NCBI GenBank assembly: GCA_044370375.1
Contig: JBILVQ010000169.1
Span: 1 to 6,658 of the forward strand
Origin: JBILVQ01 sp044370375
Lineage (GTDB): Bacteria; Bacteroidota; Bacteroidia; UBA4408
Direction: 5' to 3'
Length of the DNA stretch: 6,658 nucleotides
The stretch's first letter is position 1; the number at the start of each line of letters is the position of its first letter. Positions 1 to 5,385 of this stretch are shown one piece after another. A program made the translations under genes and the position numbers. Under the pieces are notes generated by a model. The model was given only the letters and a program-made list of their open reading frames with translations, had not been told where the DNA came from and ran no database searches.

Positions 1-273
1 GCCAACATGAGGTGTTAAAGTAAACTTCCTTTCAGCTATTCAGCTTACCATTGGCCTTGCACGAAAAAGCATTAAACGGCAAGCGTGATTTTTCTGCTAT
101 CGAAAAAAAAGTAGTCATCAAACAAGACCTTACCGCAGCGGTGAGCAAATGCTTGGGCGACCAAATCCCCTCTAACTGAGGCGGTGTAGCCACTTCGAAA
201 CTTTGTTGAACATCAGCCGAGTACAAAAGATCCTTTCTATCTGCGGTCCAAATAAATCCACCGGATAATAATG
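1..273 (-). pseudogene. OsmC-family peroxiredoxin-like protein, partial and apparently frameshifted
   Basis: OsmC/Ohr proteins are cytoplasmic thiol peroxidases that reduce organic hydroperoxides with a Cys pair. The longest open stretch (226 down to 32, first codon TTG) carries the family's N-terminal half: EVATPP (residues 11-16), IWSPKHLLTAAV (21-32), the first reactive Cys at 35 in SCLMTTF, and AEKSRLPF (44-51). The second Cys would lie beyond the left edge. Two signs of damage are visible. Upstream in the same frame the family-like GGFIWTADRK (262-233) has no ATG, only a TAA at 298-296, and a typical N-terminal HYYPV sits in another frame (273-259). Downstream the frame stops at 34-32 right after GKLNS, while a different frame continues as AERKFTLTPHVG to the edge. 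It follows the Cys-rich membrane gene by a short gap. Family call is firm; whether the breaks are real mutations or base-calling errors cannot be told here. Confidence 0.65.
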
Positions 274-281
274 CGAATCCC

Positions 282-536
282 TTATTCTTTGGCTTTTACT
301 TCTTCAAAAACAACATCATCAATACCCTCCTTTTTTCTTGCTTCAAAAGCAGGCGCCTCACAGCCGGAAGCACCGCAACAGCCGGTATTGGTAATGGCCT
401 GAAACAAGAAAAAAACCGATACAAAGCCAGCCAATGCCTCGCGAAATTGTATGGCCTGGATGGCAAACAAAATGCCCATGCCCAAACGCAGTATCCTTAA
501 AAAGGTCCAGCCGGTTAATAAAGTTGCACGGTTCAT
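282..536 (-). CDS. Small two-helix membrane protein with CCxxxxC motif
   Basis: An 84-residue protein of unknown function. Two hydrophobic segments, about residues 13-30 and 34-50, predict an inner-membrane hairpin. They are followed by a Cys cluster GCCGASGC (Cys53, Cys54, Cys59) and a charged acidic tail ending EEVKAKE. The layout resembles the two-helix membrane part of YgaP/DUF2892 proteins, and similar small proteins commonly follow rhodaneses in Bacteroidota (from memory, not searched). The ATG start (536-534) overlaps the TGA stop of the upstream rhodanese by 4 nt (ATGA), implying translational coupling. A plausible role, by inference only, is to anchor or accept persulfide sulfur from the neighbouring rhodanese, with the Cys trio as the reactive group. 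The Cys trio could instead bind metal. Confidence 0.8.
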   Translation of the reverse strand: MNRATLLTGWTFLRILRLGMGILFAIQAIQFREALAGFVSVFFLFQAITNTGCCGASGCEAPAFEARKKEGIDDVVFEEVKAKE

Positions 537-850
537 TTGATTTTATTTTGCAGACTGTACCAGCTTCCTCCGTTATGTACTTCTTTGAATCCATTCGAAA
601 GCAGGATTCCCTTGGCCGATGCACTTCTCATGCCCGAGGCACAGCAGGTAATGATGGGCGTATTTTTGTCTTTCAATTTAGCCAGGTTATTGCGCAAGCT
701 ATCCACCGGTAAATTGATGGCACCTTTGATATGGCCGCCTGCAAATTCTCCCTTGCTCCTAACATCCAAGATGATGGCACCCTGTTGAACCAGGGCTGCA
801 AAATCCGCTTTGGGTCCAAGACCCAGTAATTTCTTAATGGTATTGATCAT
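533..850 (-). CDS. Single-domain rhodanese-like sulfurtransferase (second of tandem pair)
   Basis: A 105-residue cytoplasmic rhodanese domain that would carry sulfur as a Cys persulfide. Visible motifs are ILDVRSKGEF (27-36), GGHIKGAINLP (38-48) and the active-site loop CCASGMRS, in which Cys70 is the catalytic residue of CxxGxR with Arg75; NGGSW (93-97) closes the fold. The frame is open as far as 910, but the ATG at 850-848 is preferred: it leaves a 2-nt gap to the stop of the upstream rhodanese, removes an atypical N-terminal extension, and gives the normal single-domain length. The N-terminus MINTIKKLLGLG is a short amphipathic lead-in before the domain. It is clearly a paralogue of the gene just upstream. 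It overlaps the downstream membrane-protein gene by ATGA, so the three genes should be co-transcribed. Its sulfur donor and acceptor are not evident. Confidence 0.92.
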   Translation of the reverse strand: MINTIKKLLGLGPKADFAALVQQGAIILDVRSKGEFAGGHIKGAINLPVDSLRNNLAKLKDKNTPIITCCASGMRSASAKGILLSNGFKEVHNGGSWYSLQNKIK

Positions 851-852
851 GA

Positions 853-1137
853 TTATGCCATTTGAGATTGATAATAATTCACATCCAGCCAAGATCCACC
901 ATTGTAGCACTCAAGGCCTTGCTGACTTAAAAAGTTGGCAGCCATGCCACTTCTGTTGCCCGATGCACAGCACAGTACCAATGGTTTGCCGATTTGTTTG
1001 ATTTCATCAAGCCGATCATTCAAGTCGTGTAGTGGAATATTCACGGAGCCTTCAACATGGCCGCCCATAAATTCCTCCGGACTTCTTACATCAATAATGC
1101 TTGCACTCTTTTGTGTGATGAGTTCCTTCAGGTCCAT
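853..1137 (-). CDS. Single-domain rhodanese-like sulfurtransferase (first of tandem pair)
   Basis: A 94-residue minimal rhodanese domain. Family landmarks are IIDVRSPEEF (14-23), GGHVEGSVNIPL (25-36), and the active-site loop LCCASGNRS with catalytic Cys57 and Arg62 in CxxGxR; NGGSWLD (79-85) ends the domain. The ATG at 1137 is the natural start, preceded by an AT-rich leader with no Shine-Dalgarno sequence, as is common in Bacteroidota. It has no signal peptide or membrane segment, so it is cytoplasmic. It is the first gene of a compact rhodanese-rhodanese-membrane protein run. A promoter-like TACTTTTG box lies about 25 nt upstream inside a 31-bp near-palindrome, suggesting its own regulated promoter. 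Substrate (thiosulfate, glutathione persulfide or a protein persulfide) cannot be deduced. Single-domain rhodaneses of this type also occur beside persulfide dioxygenases, but none is visible here. Confidence 0.92.
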   Translation of the reverse strand: MDLKELITQKSASIIDVRSPEEFMGGHVEGSVNIPLHDLNDRLDEIKQIGKPLVLCCASGNRSGMAANFLSQQGLECYNGGSWLDVNYYQSQMA

Positions 1138-1162
1138 AAAATTGTTTTTAATTTGAACAGCA

Positions 1163-1170
1163 CAAAAGTA
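1163..1170 (-). promoter_or_regulatory. Candidate promoter -7 box (TACTTTTG) of the rhodanese genes
   Basis: Read on the minus strand this is TACTTTTG, matching the Bacteroidota -7 consensus TAnnTTTG. It ends 25 nt before the rhodanese ATG at 1137, leaving a short AT-rich leader. No TTTG/TTG is obvious at the expected -33 spacing, so the call rests on the -7 box and position alone. Confidence 0.5.
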
Positions 1171-1193
1171 CTTCCGGCCCGAAAGTCCTTTTG
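1163..1193. repeat. 31-bp near-perfect inverted repeat (operator or hairpin)
   Basis: The arms pair at 13 of 15 positions around a central base (1178). The outer arms are CAAAAG (1163-1168) and CTTTTG (1188-1193); the inner arms are ACTTCCGG and CCGAAAGT with one mismatch. It sits in the 90-bp gap between the DUF2892 and rhodanese genes and contains the TACTTTTG promoter-like box in one arm. It could be an operator for a dimeric regulator controlling the rhodanese genes, or a terminator hairpin after the DUF2892 gene. The lack of a long T-tract makes the terminator reading less attractive. Confidence 0.6.
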
Positions 1194-1227
1194 CTACTTT
1201 TGTTACACAAGAGAAAGTTTTCTGAAA

Positions 1228-1428
1228 TTAATCTTTGCGGCTAGAAAAACCGAAAGGCAGATAAAAGATACACAAACCCAAAAAGGCGGTTAAAATCAGA
1301 AAACCTGCAAGCAATAAACAGGCTGAAAAGGCCTTCCATCCCATCAGATTCGTAGAAGAAAGGGCCACCAGTGCAATGGCCAAAAATATTCTCAAAGCCT
1401 TATCGGCAGTGCCTATGTTCTTTTTCAT
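1228..1428 (-). CDS. DUF2892 (YgaP-like) inner membrane protein
   Basis: A 66-residue protein that matches the DUF2892 family along its whole length. The start MKKNIGTADKALRI is the family signature. Two hydrophobic helices follow, roughly residues 11-28 and 34-52, then the conserved end GLCIFYLPFGFSSRK (51-65), corresponding to the usual C-x-x-Y-x-P-x-G-x-S/T pattern. In Escherichia coli YgaP a region of this kind anchors a rhodanese domain in the membrane; here it is a separate gene beside two free rhodaneses, so a membrane platform for sulfur transfer is a reasonable inference. Cys53 lies at the end of helix 2 and Cys37 within it. It starts at the ATG at 1428, directed away from the rightward operon. 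A 90-bp gap with its own promoter-like box separates it from the rhodaneses, so read-through is uncertain. Confidence 0.9.
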   Translation of the reverse strand: MKKNIGTADKALRIFLAIALVALSSTNLMGWKAFSACLLLAGFLILTAFLGLCIFYLPFGFSSRKD

Positions 1429-1442
1429 ACATCATTCAACTA

Positions 1443-1467
1443 AAATCCGTACAACAAATCCGTCAAC
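1443..1467. repeat. Tandem direct repeat in the divergent intergenic region
   Basis: Two adjacent near-identical units, AAATCCGTACAAC (1443-1455) and AAATCCGTCAAC (1456-1467), differ by one base. They lie 15-39 bp upstream of the DUF2892 start, where a promoter for that gene would be expected. A short inverted repeat, TTTCGGT/ACCGAAA (1474-1480 and 1491-1497, 10-nt loop), follows. Either could be a regulator-binding site; no matching regulator gene is visible in the window. Confidence 0.5.
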
Positions 1468-1618
1468 TACCTTTTTCGGTGAGAACCAAAACCGAAAGAT
1501 AGTAATTCTTATATAATGGATTCGATTTCCGCCCAAAAATTATTCCATGGCTCGCTCATGCCCAACAAAGAACACACAACAATTTTAGTCCCCCACCTCT
1601 ATCCAAAGTCCTTATCCT

Positions 1619-1626
1619 TATATTTG
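1619..1626 (+). promoter_or_regulatory. Candidate promoter -7 box (TATATTTG) of the DUF1015 operon
   Basis: TATATTTG matches the Bacteroidota TAnnTTTG -7 consensus and lies 18 nt before the ATG at 1645, implying a very short leader. No convincing -33 TTTG is present at the usual spacing, so support is positional plus one box. Confidence 0.45.
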
Positions 1627-1644
1627 CGCTAACATCAGCGCACA

Positions 1645-2895
1645 ATGCCCAAATTATATCCCTTTAAAGCCATCCGGCCGGTTAAACACAAAGTCCACCT
1701 CGTGGTTTCCAAATCCATTGAAAGCTATCAACCCAACGAGCTAAAATATGAATGGACCTTCAACCCTTTCTCCTTTTTAAGAGTTATTAAACCGGGCGAA
1801 AGCTATCCCGAAAATAAAATAGTACAAACCACTGCTTTCCTCCGCACCATCAAAAGTAATTTGGAACAGAGATTGGCCGAAGGTATTTTCGAAAAAGAAC
1901 AACAAGATTGTTTTTACATCTATCGCCAAAGCAATCAAGAAAAATCTTTTACCGGCATCATTGCTCTTGTATCAGTAAACGACTACGAAAATGGCAAAAT
2001 ATTAATTCACGAGCAAACCCTTACCGAGCGCGAAGAAAAACTCATGCATTACCTGCAAATATGCGACTTTAATGCAGAGCCGGTGTTAATGTTTCACCGG
2101 CAAGACAAGGCTCTTGAACAAATCATGGATGACATTTGTGCACAAAACCATTTGTATGATTTCAGCACCAATGATGGACTCCGGCACCAGGTATGGTCCA
2201 TTAGCGAAAAAGAATTGAAAGAAAAAATTGACCATTGCTTTCAACAGCATGAAAACTTTTACATAGCCGATGGACATCACCGTTCTGCCTCATCTGTTTT
2301 GTTGTCTAAATTCAAACACAAACATGCCAAGCCGGGCGAAAATACCGATGCCTTCAACTACTTCCTCACCGCCATCTTCTCAGAAAAAGAACTAAAAATT
2401 TATGACTTCAATCGCGTTGTCACCGATTTGAATCATCATTACGAAGAAGATTTTCTTGAATTGCTCAAAGAAAATTTCGTGGTAGAAGAAAAAGGCGAAC
2501 TAGAATACAAGCCTGCTGCCTTGCATGAAATATCCTTGTATTTGGGAGGTTACTGGTATAAACTTACCATCAAGCCGCATTTGATCAGCAGCGAAAAAGC
2601 AGCCGGAACACTGGATGCTGCGTTGCTCACAGATTTGGTCCTTGCTCCCATCCTTGGCATTCAGGATTTAAAAACCGACAAAAGAATAGCTTTTGTGAAT
2701 GGCACCAAAGGACTAAAAGCCCTGCAGCAAATGGTAGATTCCGGAAAAATGAAAGCTGCCTTTGCGCTATATCCGGTCACCATGGAACAACTCAAAGGCG
2801 TGGCCGAAGAAGGCAGCATCATGCCACCCAAATCGACCTATGTAGAGCCCAAACTACGCAGTGGGCTGCTCATTTACAACATGCATCAGGATTGA
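1645..2895 (+). CDS. DUF1015 family protein (ParB/SerK-like DGHHR motif)
   Basis: A 416-residue soluble protein, the normal full length for DUF1015. Family landmarks in order are the N-terminal LYPFKAIRP (4-12), ENKIVQTTAFLRTIKSN (56-72, where family members place a Pro/Arg-rich segment), KILIHEQTL (118-126), YIADGHHRSAS (206-216), the TDKRIAFVNGT stretch (344-354) and the highly conserved tail MPPKSTYVEPKLRSG (393-407). The DGHHR motif resembles the active-site motif of ParB/sulfiredoxin-fold free serine kinases such as SerK, and DUF1015 genes often sit near serine biosynthesis genes in this phylum (from memory). A small-molecule kinase or nucleotidase-like activity is therefore possible but unproven. 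The ATG at 1645 fits the upstream promoter-like box. It leads an operon: the YggS gene begins 11 nt after its stop. Confidence 0.9.
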   Translation: MPKLYPFKAIRPVKHKVHLVVSKSIESYQPNELKYEWTFNPFSFLRVIKPGESYPENKIVQTTAFLRTIKSNLEQRLAEGIFEKEQQDCFYIYRQSNQEKSFTGIIALVSVNDYENGKILIHEQTLTEREEKLMHYLQICDFNAEPVLMFHRQDKALEQIMDDICAQNHLYDFSTNDGLRHQVWSISEKELKEKIDHCFQQHENFYIADGHHRSASSVLLSKFKHKHAKPGENTDAFNYFLTAIFSEKELKIYDFNRVVTDLNHHYEEDFLELLKENFVVEEKGELEYKPAALHEISLYLGGYWYKLTIKPHLISSEKAAGTLDAALLTDLVLAPILGIQDLKTDKRIAFVNGTKGLKALQQMVDSGKMKAAFALYPVTMEQLKGVAEEGSIMPPKSTYVEPKLRSGLLIYNMHQD

Positions 2896-2906
2896 CGAAA
2901 GCAGCC

Positions 2907-3563
2907 ATGAGCATTCAAAAAAATTTAGAAAACATTGCCTTGCAAATAAAGGGCAGAGCCACTTTGGTAGCGGTTACCAAAACGCGCAGCGAAGAAGAAA
3001 TGCAAGAAGTTTACCAACAAGGTTATCGGGTTTTTGGAGAGAACAGGGTGCAAGAAATACTTCGCAAAAAGCCACTGTTTCCTAATGATGTAGCCTGGCA
3101 TTTGATCGGCCATTTGCAAAGCAATAAAGTAAAACAAATCCTTCCGCATGTCGACTTGATTCATGGCGTAGATTCCGAAAAGCTACTGCATGAAATCAAC
3201 AAAGAAGCCGGTAAAGCGGGTATCAAGCCAAGGGTATTGTTACAAATTTATATTGCCACAGAAGAAAGCAAATTCGGGCTCGACCATCACGAAGCAAACG
3301 CATTGCTGCAACAATATCAAGATGGAAAATTTGAGCATGTAACCATTTGCGGTCTCATGGGCATGGCCAGCAATGTAGAAAGCAGAGAACAAATAGAAAA
3401 AGAGTTTTCTTCCTTGCAACAATACTATCAAAAAGTTGCAGAACAATATACCTTCTTAAACACGCTCTCCATGGGCATGAGCGGAGATTATGAACTCGCC
3501 TTGCAACATGGCAGCAACATGGTTCGCATAGGCAGTGCCATCTTTAAAAACGAGCCTGCATGA
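2907..3563 (+). CDS. yggS: YggS/PLPBP family PLP-binding protein
   Basis: A 218-residue PLP homeostasis protein (PLPBP/YggS/COG0325): it binds pyridoxal phosphate in a single alanine-racemase-like barrel, has no known catalytic activity, and buffers PLP and amino-acid or keto-acid pools. Motifs: VAVTKTRS with PLP lysine Lys25; FGENRVQE (43-50); WHLIGHLQSNK (64-74); ATEESKFGL (117-125); GLMGMAS (149-155); LSMGMSGDY (187-195) and the phosphate-binding NMVRIGSAIF (204-213). All key positions are present. A TTG at 2892 is in frame, but the ATG at 2907 is preferred because it matches family N-termini (MSIQKNLENI) and does not overlap the DUF1015 stop. The stop overlaps the transporter ATG (ATGA), so the genes are coupled. 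It is cytoplasmic and intact. Confidence 0.96.
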   Translation: MSIQKNLENIALQIKGRATLVAVTKTRSEEEMQEVYQQGYRVFGENRVQEILRKKPLFPNDVAWHLIGHLQSNKVKQILPHVDLIHGVDSEKLLHEINKEAGKAGIKPRVLLQIYIATEESKFGLDHHEANALLQQYQDGKFEHVTICGLMGMASNVESREQIEKEFSSLQQYYQKVAEQYTFLNTLSMGMSGDYELALQHGSNMVRIGSAIFKNEPA

Positions 3564-4501
3564 CGGGTATTCTCTTTGGTTTCCTAACCTCATTATCATG
3601 GGCCATTGGCATCTTTCCTTTTGCCGAAGCCGGAAAATACTACGGAGCCAACAGCATCAACACCTTTCGGCTGATGTTGGCAACCATATTGCTCATGCTA
3701 TTTTTAATGCTGGCAAACGGATATAGTCTGCATTACCTTTTTAGTTTTCCTGCACCCGAAGCATGGTTTTGGCTAGGCTTATCAGGTTTTGTGGGCTTAA
3801 GTCTTGGCGATTACTTTTCCTTCTCGGCCTTCAGTACCATGGGCGCACGCAACAGCAGCATCTTTGCCACACTGGCACCTGGTGCGGCTTTTTGGTTAGG
3901 ATGGTTGATGTTGGACGAAGAAGTCAATATCATTGGCGTAGCCGGCATGTTGGTCACCATCATGGGCATTTTGTTGTTACAACAATTCAGGGCAACGGCC
4001 ACAGCAGGCTCAAAATATAGCTTTACAGCGCGTGGTATCAGCAATGCAGTATTGGCCGCCATTTGTCAGGGAGCTGGCCTTGTATGCGCTAAAAAAGGCT
4101 TTTCTTATCATCCCAACAATGGCTTAGATCCCATTCATGCCACATGGATCAGGATGATTATTGGCACTGCGGTTTTGTATGCATTCGTATTGTTGCGCAA
4201 CCAATTTTTTCAATTGCATCGCGAAATCATCAAAGGACCCACGCGGGGCATTTGGATGATTATGGCGGGTACCTTGTTTGGACCGGTGTTGGGAGTAAGC
4301 TTATCGTTGAAAACGGTATCATTGTTAGAAGCGGGCATAGCGCAAACCATCTTTTCGGTCGTGCCCGTAATGGCCATACCAATTGCCTGGTTGCTTTACA
4401 AAGAAAAAATCACCTGGCCTGTGGTCATGGCGGCATTGGTGGCTTTGGCAGGGGTAATGATGTTAATTTGGCGCGACAGCATAGCGCAGCTTTTGCACTA
4501 A
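3560..4501 (+). CDS. EamA/DMT-superfamily transporter
   Basis: A 313-residue integral membrane protein with about ten predicted helices in two repeated halves, the layout of EamA (formerly DUF6) drug/metabolite transporters. The first half spans roughly residues 1-142 and includes SGFVGLSLGDYFSFSAF and a closing helix after LDEEVNIIGVAGML. A polar linker (about 143-155) leads into the second half, with SVVPVMAIPIAWLLYKEKI and a final helix ending MLIWRD; the acidic-residue-plus-helix pattern at the ends of both halves (LDEEVN, YKEKIT) is typical. The start ATG overlaps the YggS stop by 4 nt. Substrates in this family are mostly amino acids, their derivatives or other small metabolites and cannot be read from sequence; coupling to a PLP-homeostasis gene makes an amino-acid-related substrate plausible. 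No truncation is seen. Confidence 0.93.
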   Translation: MTGILFGFLTSLSWAIGIFPFAEAGKYYGANSINTFRLMLATILLMLFLMLANGYSLHYLFSFPAPEAWFWLGLSGFVGLSLGDYFSFSAFSTMGARNSSIFATLAPGAAFWLGWLMLDEEVNIIGVAGMLVTIMGILLLQQFRATATAGSKYSFTARGISNAVLAAICQGAGLVCAKKGFSYHPNNGLDPIHATWIRMIIGTAVLYAFVLLRNQFFQLHREIIKGPTRGIWMIMAGTLFGPVLGVSLSLKTVSLLEAGIAQTIFSVVPVMAIPIAWLLYKEKITWPVVMAALVALAGVMMLIWRDSIAQLLH

Positions 4502-4520
4502 GAAAAGCCGTTGAATAATT

Positions 4521-4710
4521 AGGGGCTTCCCGCTTTTTCGCCAAAGGTATTATCAGCAAAAAAACAGAACCATCACTTTCATTCGTGGGGCCATAAAAAA
4601 GAAAAAGCGGTCGCGCTTTTCGTTCCAAGCCCCTCCGGCTTGCTTTAGGCCCAGCGCAAAAATTTAGCACATTGTCCTAGCCAGCCTTCGGGGGCTTTCC
4701 ACTGCAATCG
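4521..4710. repeat. Structured non-coding repeat-like element with nested inverted repeats
   Basis: Outer arms AGGGGCTT (4521-4528) and AAGCCCCT (4627-4634) are a perfect 8-bp pair. Directly inside, CCGCTTTTTC (4530-4539) and GAAAAAGCGG (4601-4610) are a perfect 10-bp pair, so the tract can form a long two-part stem. The 3' arm can alternatively form a local hairpin, CAAGCC/GGCTTG (4626-4631 and 4637-4642, 5-nt loop). A related GGGGCTTTCC recurs at 4691-4700, followed by CACTGCAATCGCTAA. From memory, motifs of this style (GGCTTCCCGCT ... TTTCCACTGCAATC) recur in intergenic DNA of many Bacteroidota genomes, so this is probably one copy of a dispersed family; that needs a search. Position after the operon also allows a terminator role. 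No credible coding frame crosses it. Confidence 0.55.
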
Positions 4711-4950
4711 CTAAGCCGGTGGGGATACTAAGTCCAGAAGGGATGATATTGTTATAGAAAATTGAATTTTAAAAAAGGATGGATTTTAATCCCTCTCCTA
4801 CCAATTTTCACAATTGGACATTTCTCACACTTTGCTAAAAAGCCTTTGATAAAAACCAGCAAAATTTTTAACTTTACACGAATGTAACAGATGCCTTAAA
4901 AACCAATAGCAACTCCAAGCGGAGGTGTTTGAAAAGATTGCAAACTTAAG
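4711..4950. other. AT-rich intergenic DNA, no gene seen
   Basis: Together with the repeat element before it, this forms a gene-free stretch of nearly 500 bp. It holds only small palindromes: GGATTTTAATCC (4781-4792) and CCAATT/AATTGG (4801-4806 and 4812-4817, 5-nt loop). A short open run near its right end (about 4910-4958) lacks a good start and resembles nothing I recognise. Confidence 0.6.
4845..4876 (+). promoter_or_regulatory. Possible Bacteroidota-type promoter upstream of the GxxExxY gene
   Basis: TTTG (4845-4848) and TAACTTTA (4869-4876) are spaced by 20 nt, the spacing expected for -33/-7 elements of Bacteroidota, although the -7 box ends in A rather than G. Transcription from here would give a leader of about 110 nt that includes the first copy of the AATCACAGATTA repeat. 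Confidence 0.35.
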
Positions 4951-4977
4951 GGTCTAAATCACAGATTAGATGGATTA
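4951..4977. repeat. Left copy of the AATCACAGATTA repeat flanking the GxxExxY gene
   Basis: GGTCTAAATCACAGATT (4951-4967) is 14/17 identical to the reverse complement of 5498-5514, so the two form imperfect inverted ends around the GxxExxY gene. The longer AATCACAGATTAGATGGATTA (4957-4977) is repeated in direct orientation, with three differences, at 5413-5433. It ends 16 nt before the GTG start, so it lies in the leader of that gene. Confidence 0.7.
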
Positions 4978-4993
4978 ATAAATTTCAGGGATT

Positions 4994-5374
4994 GTGAGTA
5001 CTGAATTAAAATACAAAGATATTACGGAGAAAATCATCGGATCTTCCTTCGAGGTGCATAAATTTTTGGGCAATGGCTTTCAGGAAGTAATTTACCAAAG
5101 GGCTTTGGCTTATGAAATGCTAAAAGCAGGATTAGAATTTGCCAGAGAGATAGAACAAGAAATTTACTATAAAGACCTGGCGGAACCCATTGGCACCCGC
5201 AGGGCTGATTTTGTGGTTGAAGGAAAAGTATTGGTTGAAATAAAAGCCATTATTCAGTTAGAAGATGTGCATTTGGCACAGGCCTTAAACTACCTGAAAG
5301 CCTACAAATTGGAGGTTGGATTGCTCATCAACTTTGGGAGCAAAAGTTTAACCTTTAAAAGATTGGTGTTATGA
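4994..5374 (+). CDS. GxxExxY protein (PD-(D/E)XK nuclease-like)
   Basis: A 126-residue soluble protein of the GxxExxY family (TIGR04256, PDDEXK_3 clan), full length for the family. The name-giving motif is G28-FQ-E31-VI-Y34 after the N-terminal helix IIGSSFEVHKFLG. The nuclease-like core follows: TRRADFVVEGKVLVEIKA gives Asp72, Glu82 and Lys84 in the D...ExK arrangement, and AQALNYLKA supplies Gln96 on the next helix. The tail LEVGLLINFGSKSLTFKRLV is the strongest family signature. The start is GTG at 4994; an in-frame TAA at 4979 leaves no ATG upstream, and the next ATG is inside the conserved helix. The biological role of the family is not established; DNA or RNA cleavage is predicted from the fold only. 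It is bracketed by repeats and ends 12 nt before the hairpin-prone tract, suggesting a mobile module. Confidence 0.9.
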   Translation: MSTELKYKDITEKIIGSSFEVHKFLGNGFQEVIYQRALAYEMLKAGLEFAREIEQEIYYKDLAEPIGTRRADFVVEGKVLVEIKAIIQLEDVHLAQALNYLKAYKLEVGLLINFGSKSLTFKRLVL

Positions 5375-5385
5375 AAGAAAATGAA

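Noticed and set aside
851..910. N-terminal extension of the second rhodanese up to 910
   Set aside because: It would overlap the upstream rhodanese C-terminus and adds atypical sequence; the ATG at 850 gives the normal length and spacing.
1195..1202. Plus-strand TACTTTTG as a rightward promoter
   Set aside because: No rightward gene follows for over 400 bp; the box is part of the symmetric repeat cluster.
2892..2906. TTG start for YggS at 2892
   Set aside because: It overlaps the DUF1015 stop and adds five residues not typical of the family; the ATG at 2907 is a better start.
3240..3446. Minus-strand frames inside the DUF1015, YggS and transporter genes
   Set aside because: They are antisense shadows of well-supported genes with no family-like sequence.
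4425..4670. Minus-strand 81-codon frame over the transporter end and the intergenic element
   Set aside because: Half is antisense to the transporter and half is the structured repeat; no protein-like motif.
4910..4958. Short frame reading QLQAEVFEKIANLRV before the left repeat, as the missing 5' part of the downstream remnant
   Set aside because: It has a TAG just upstream and no good start, and there is no way to show continuity with the remnant after 5514.
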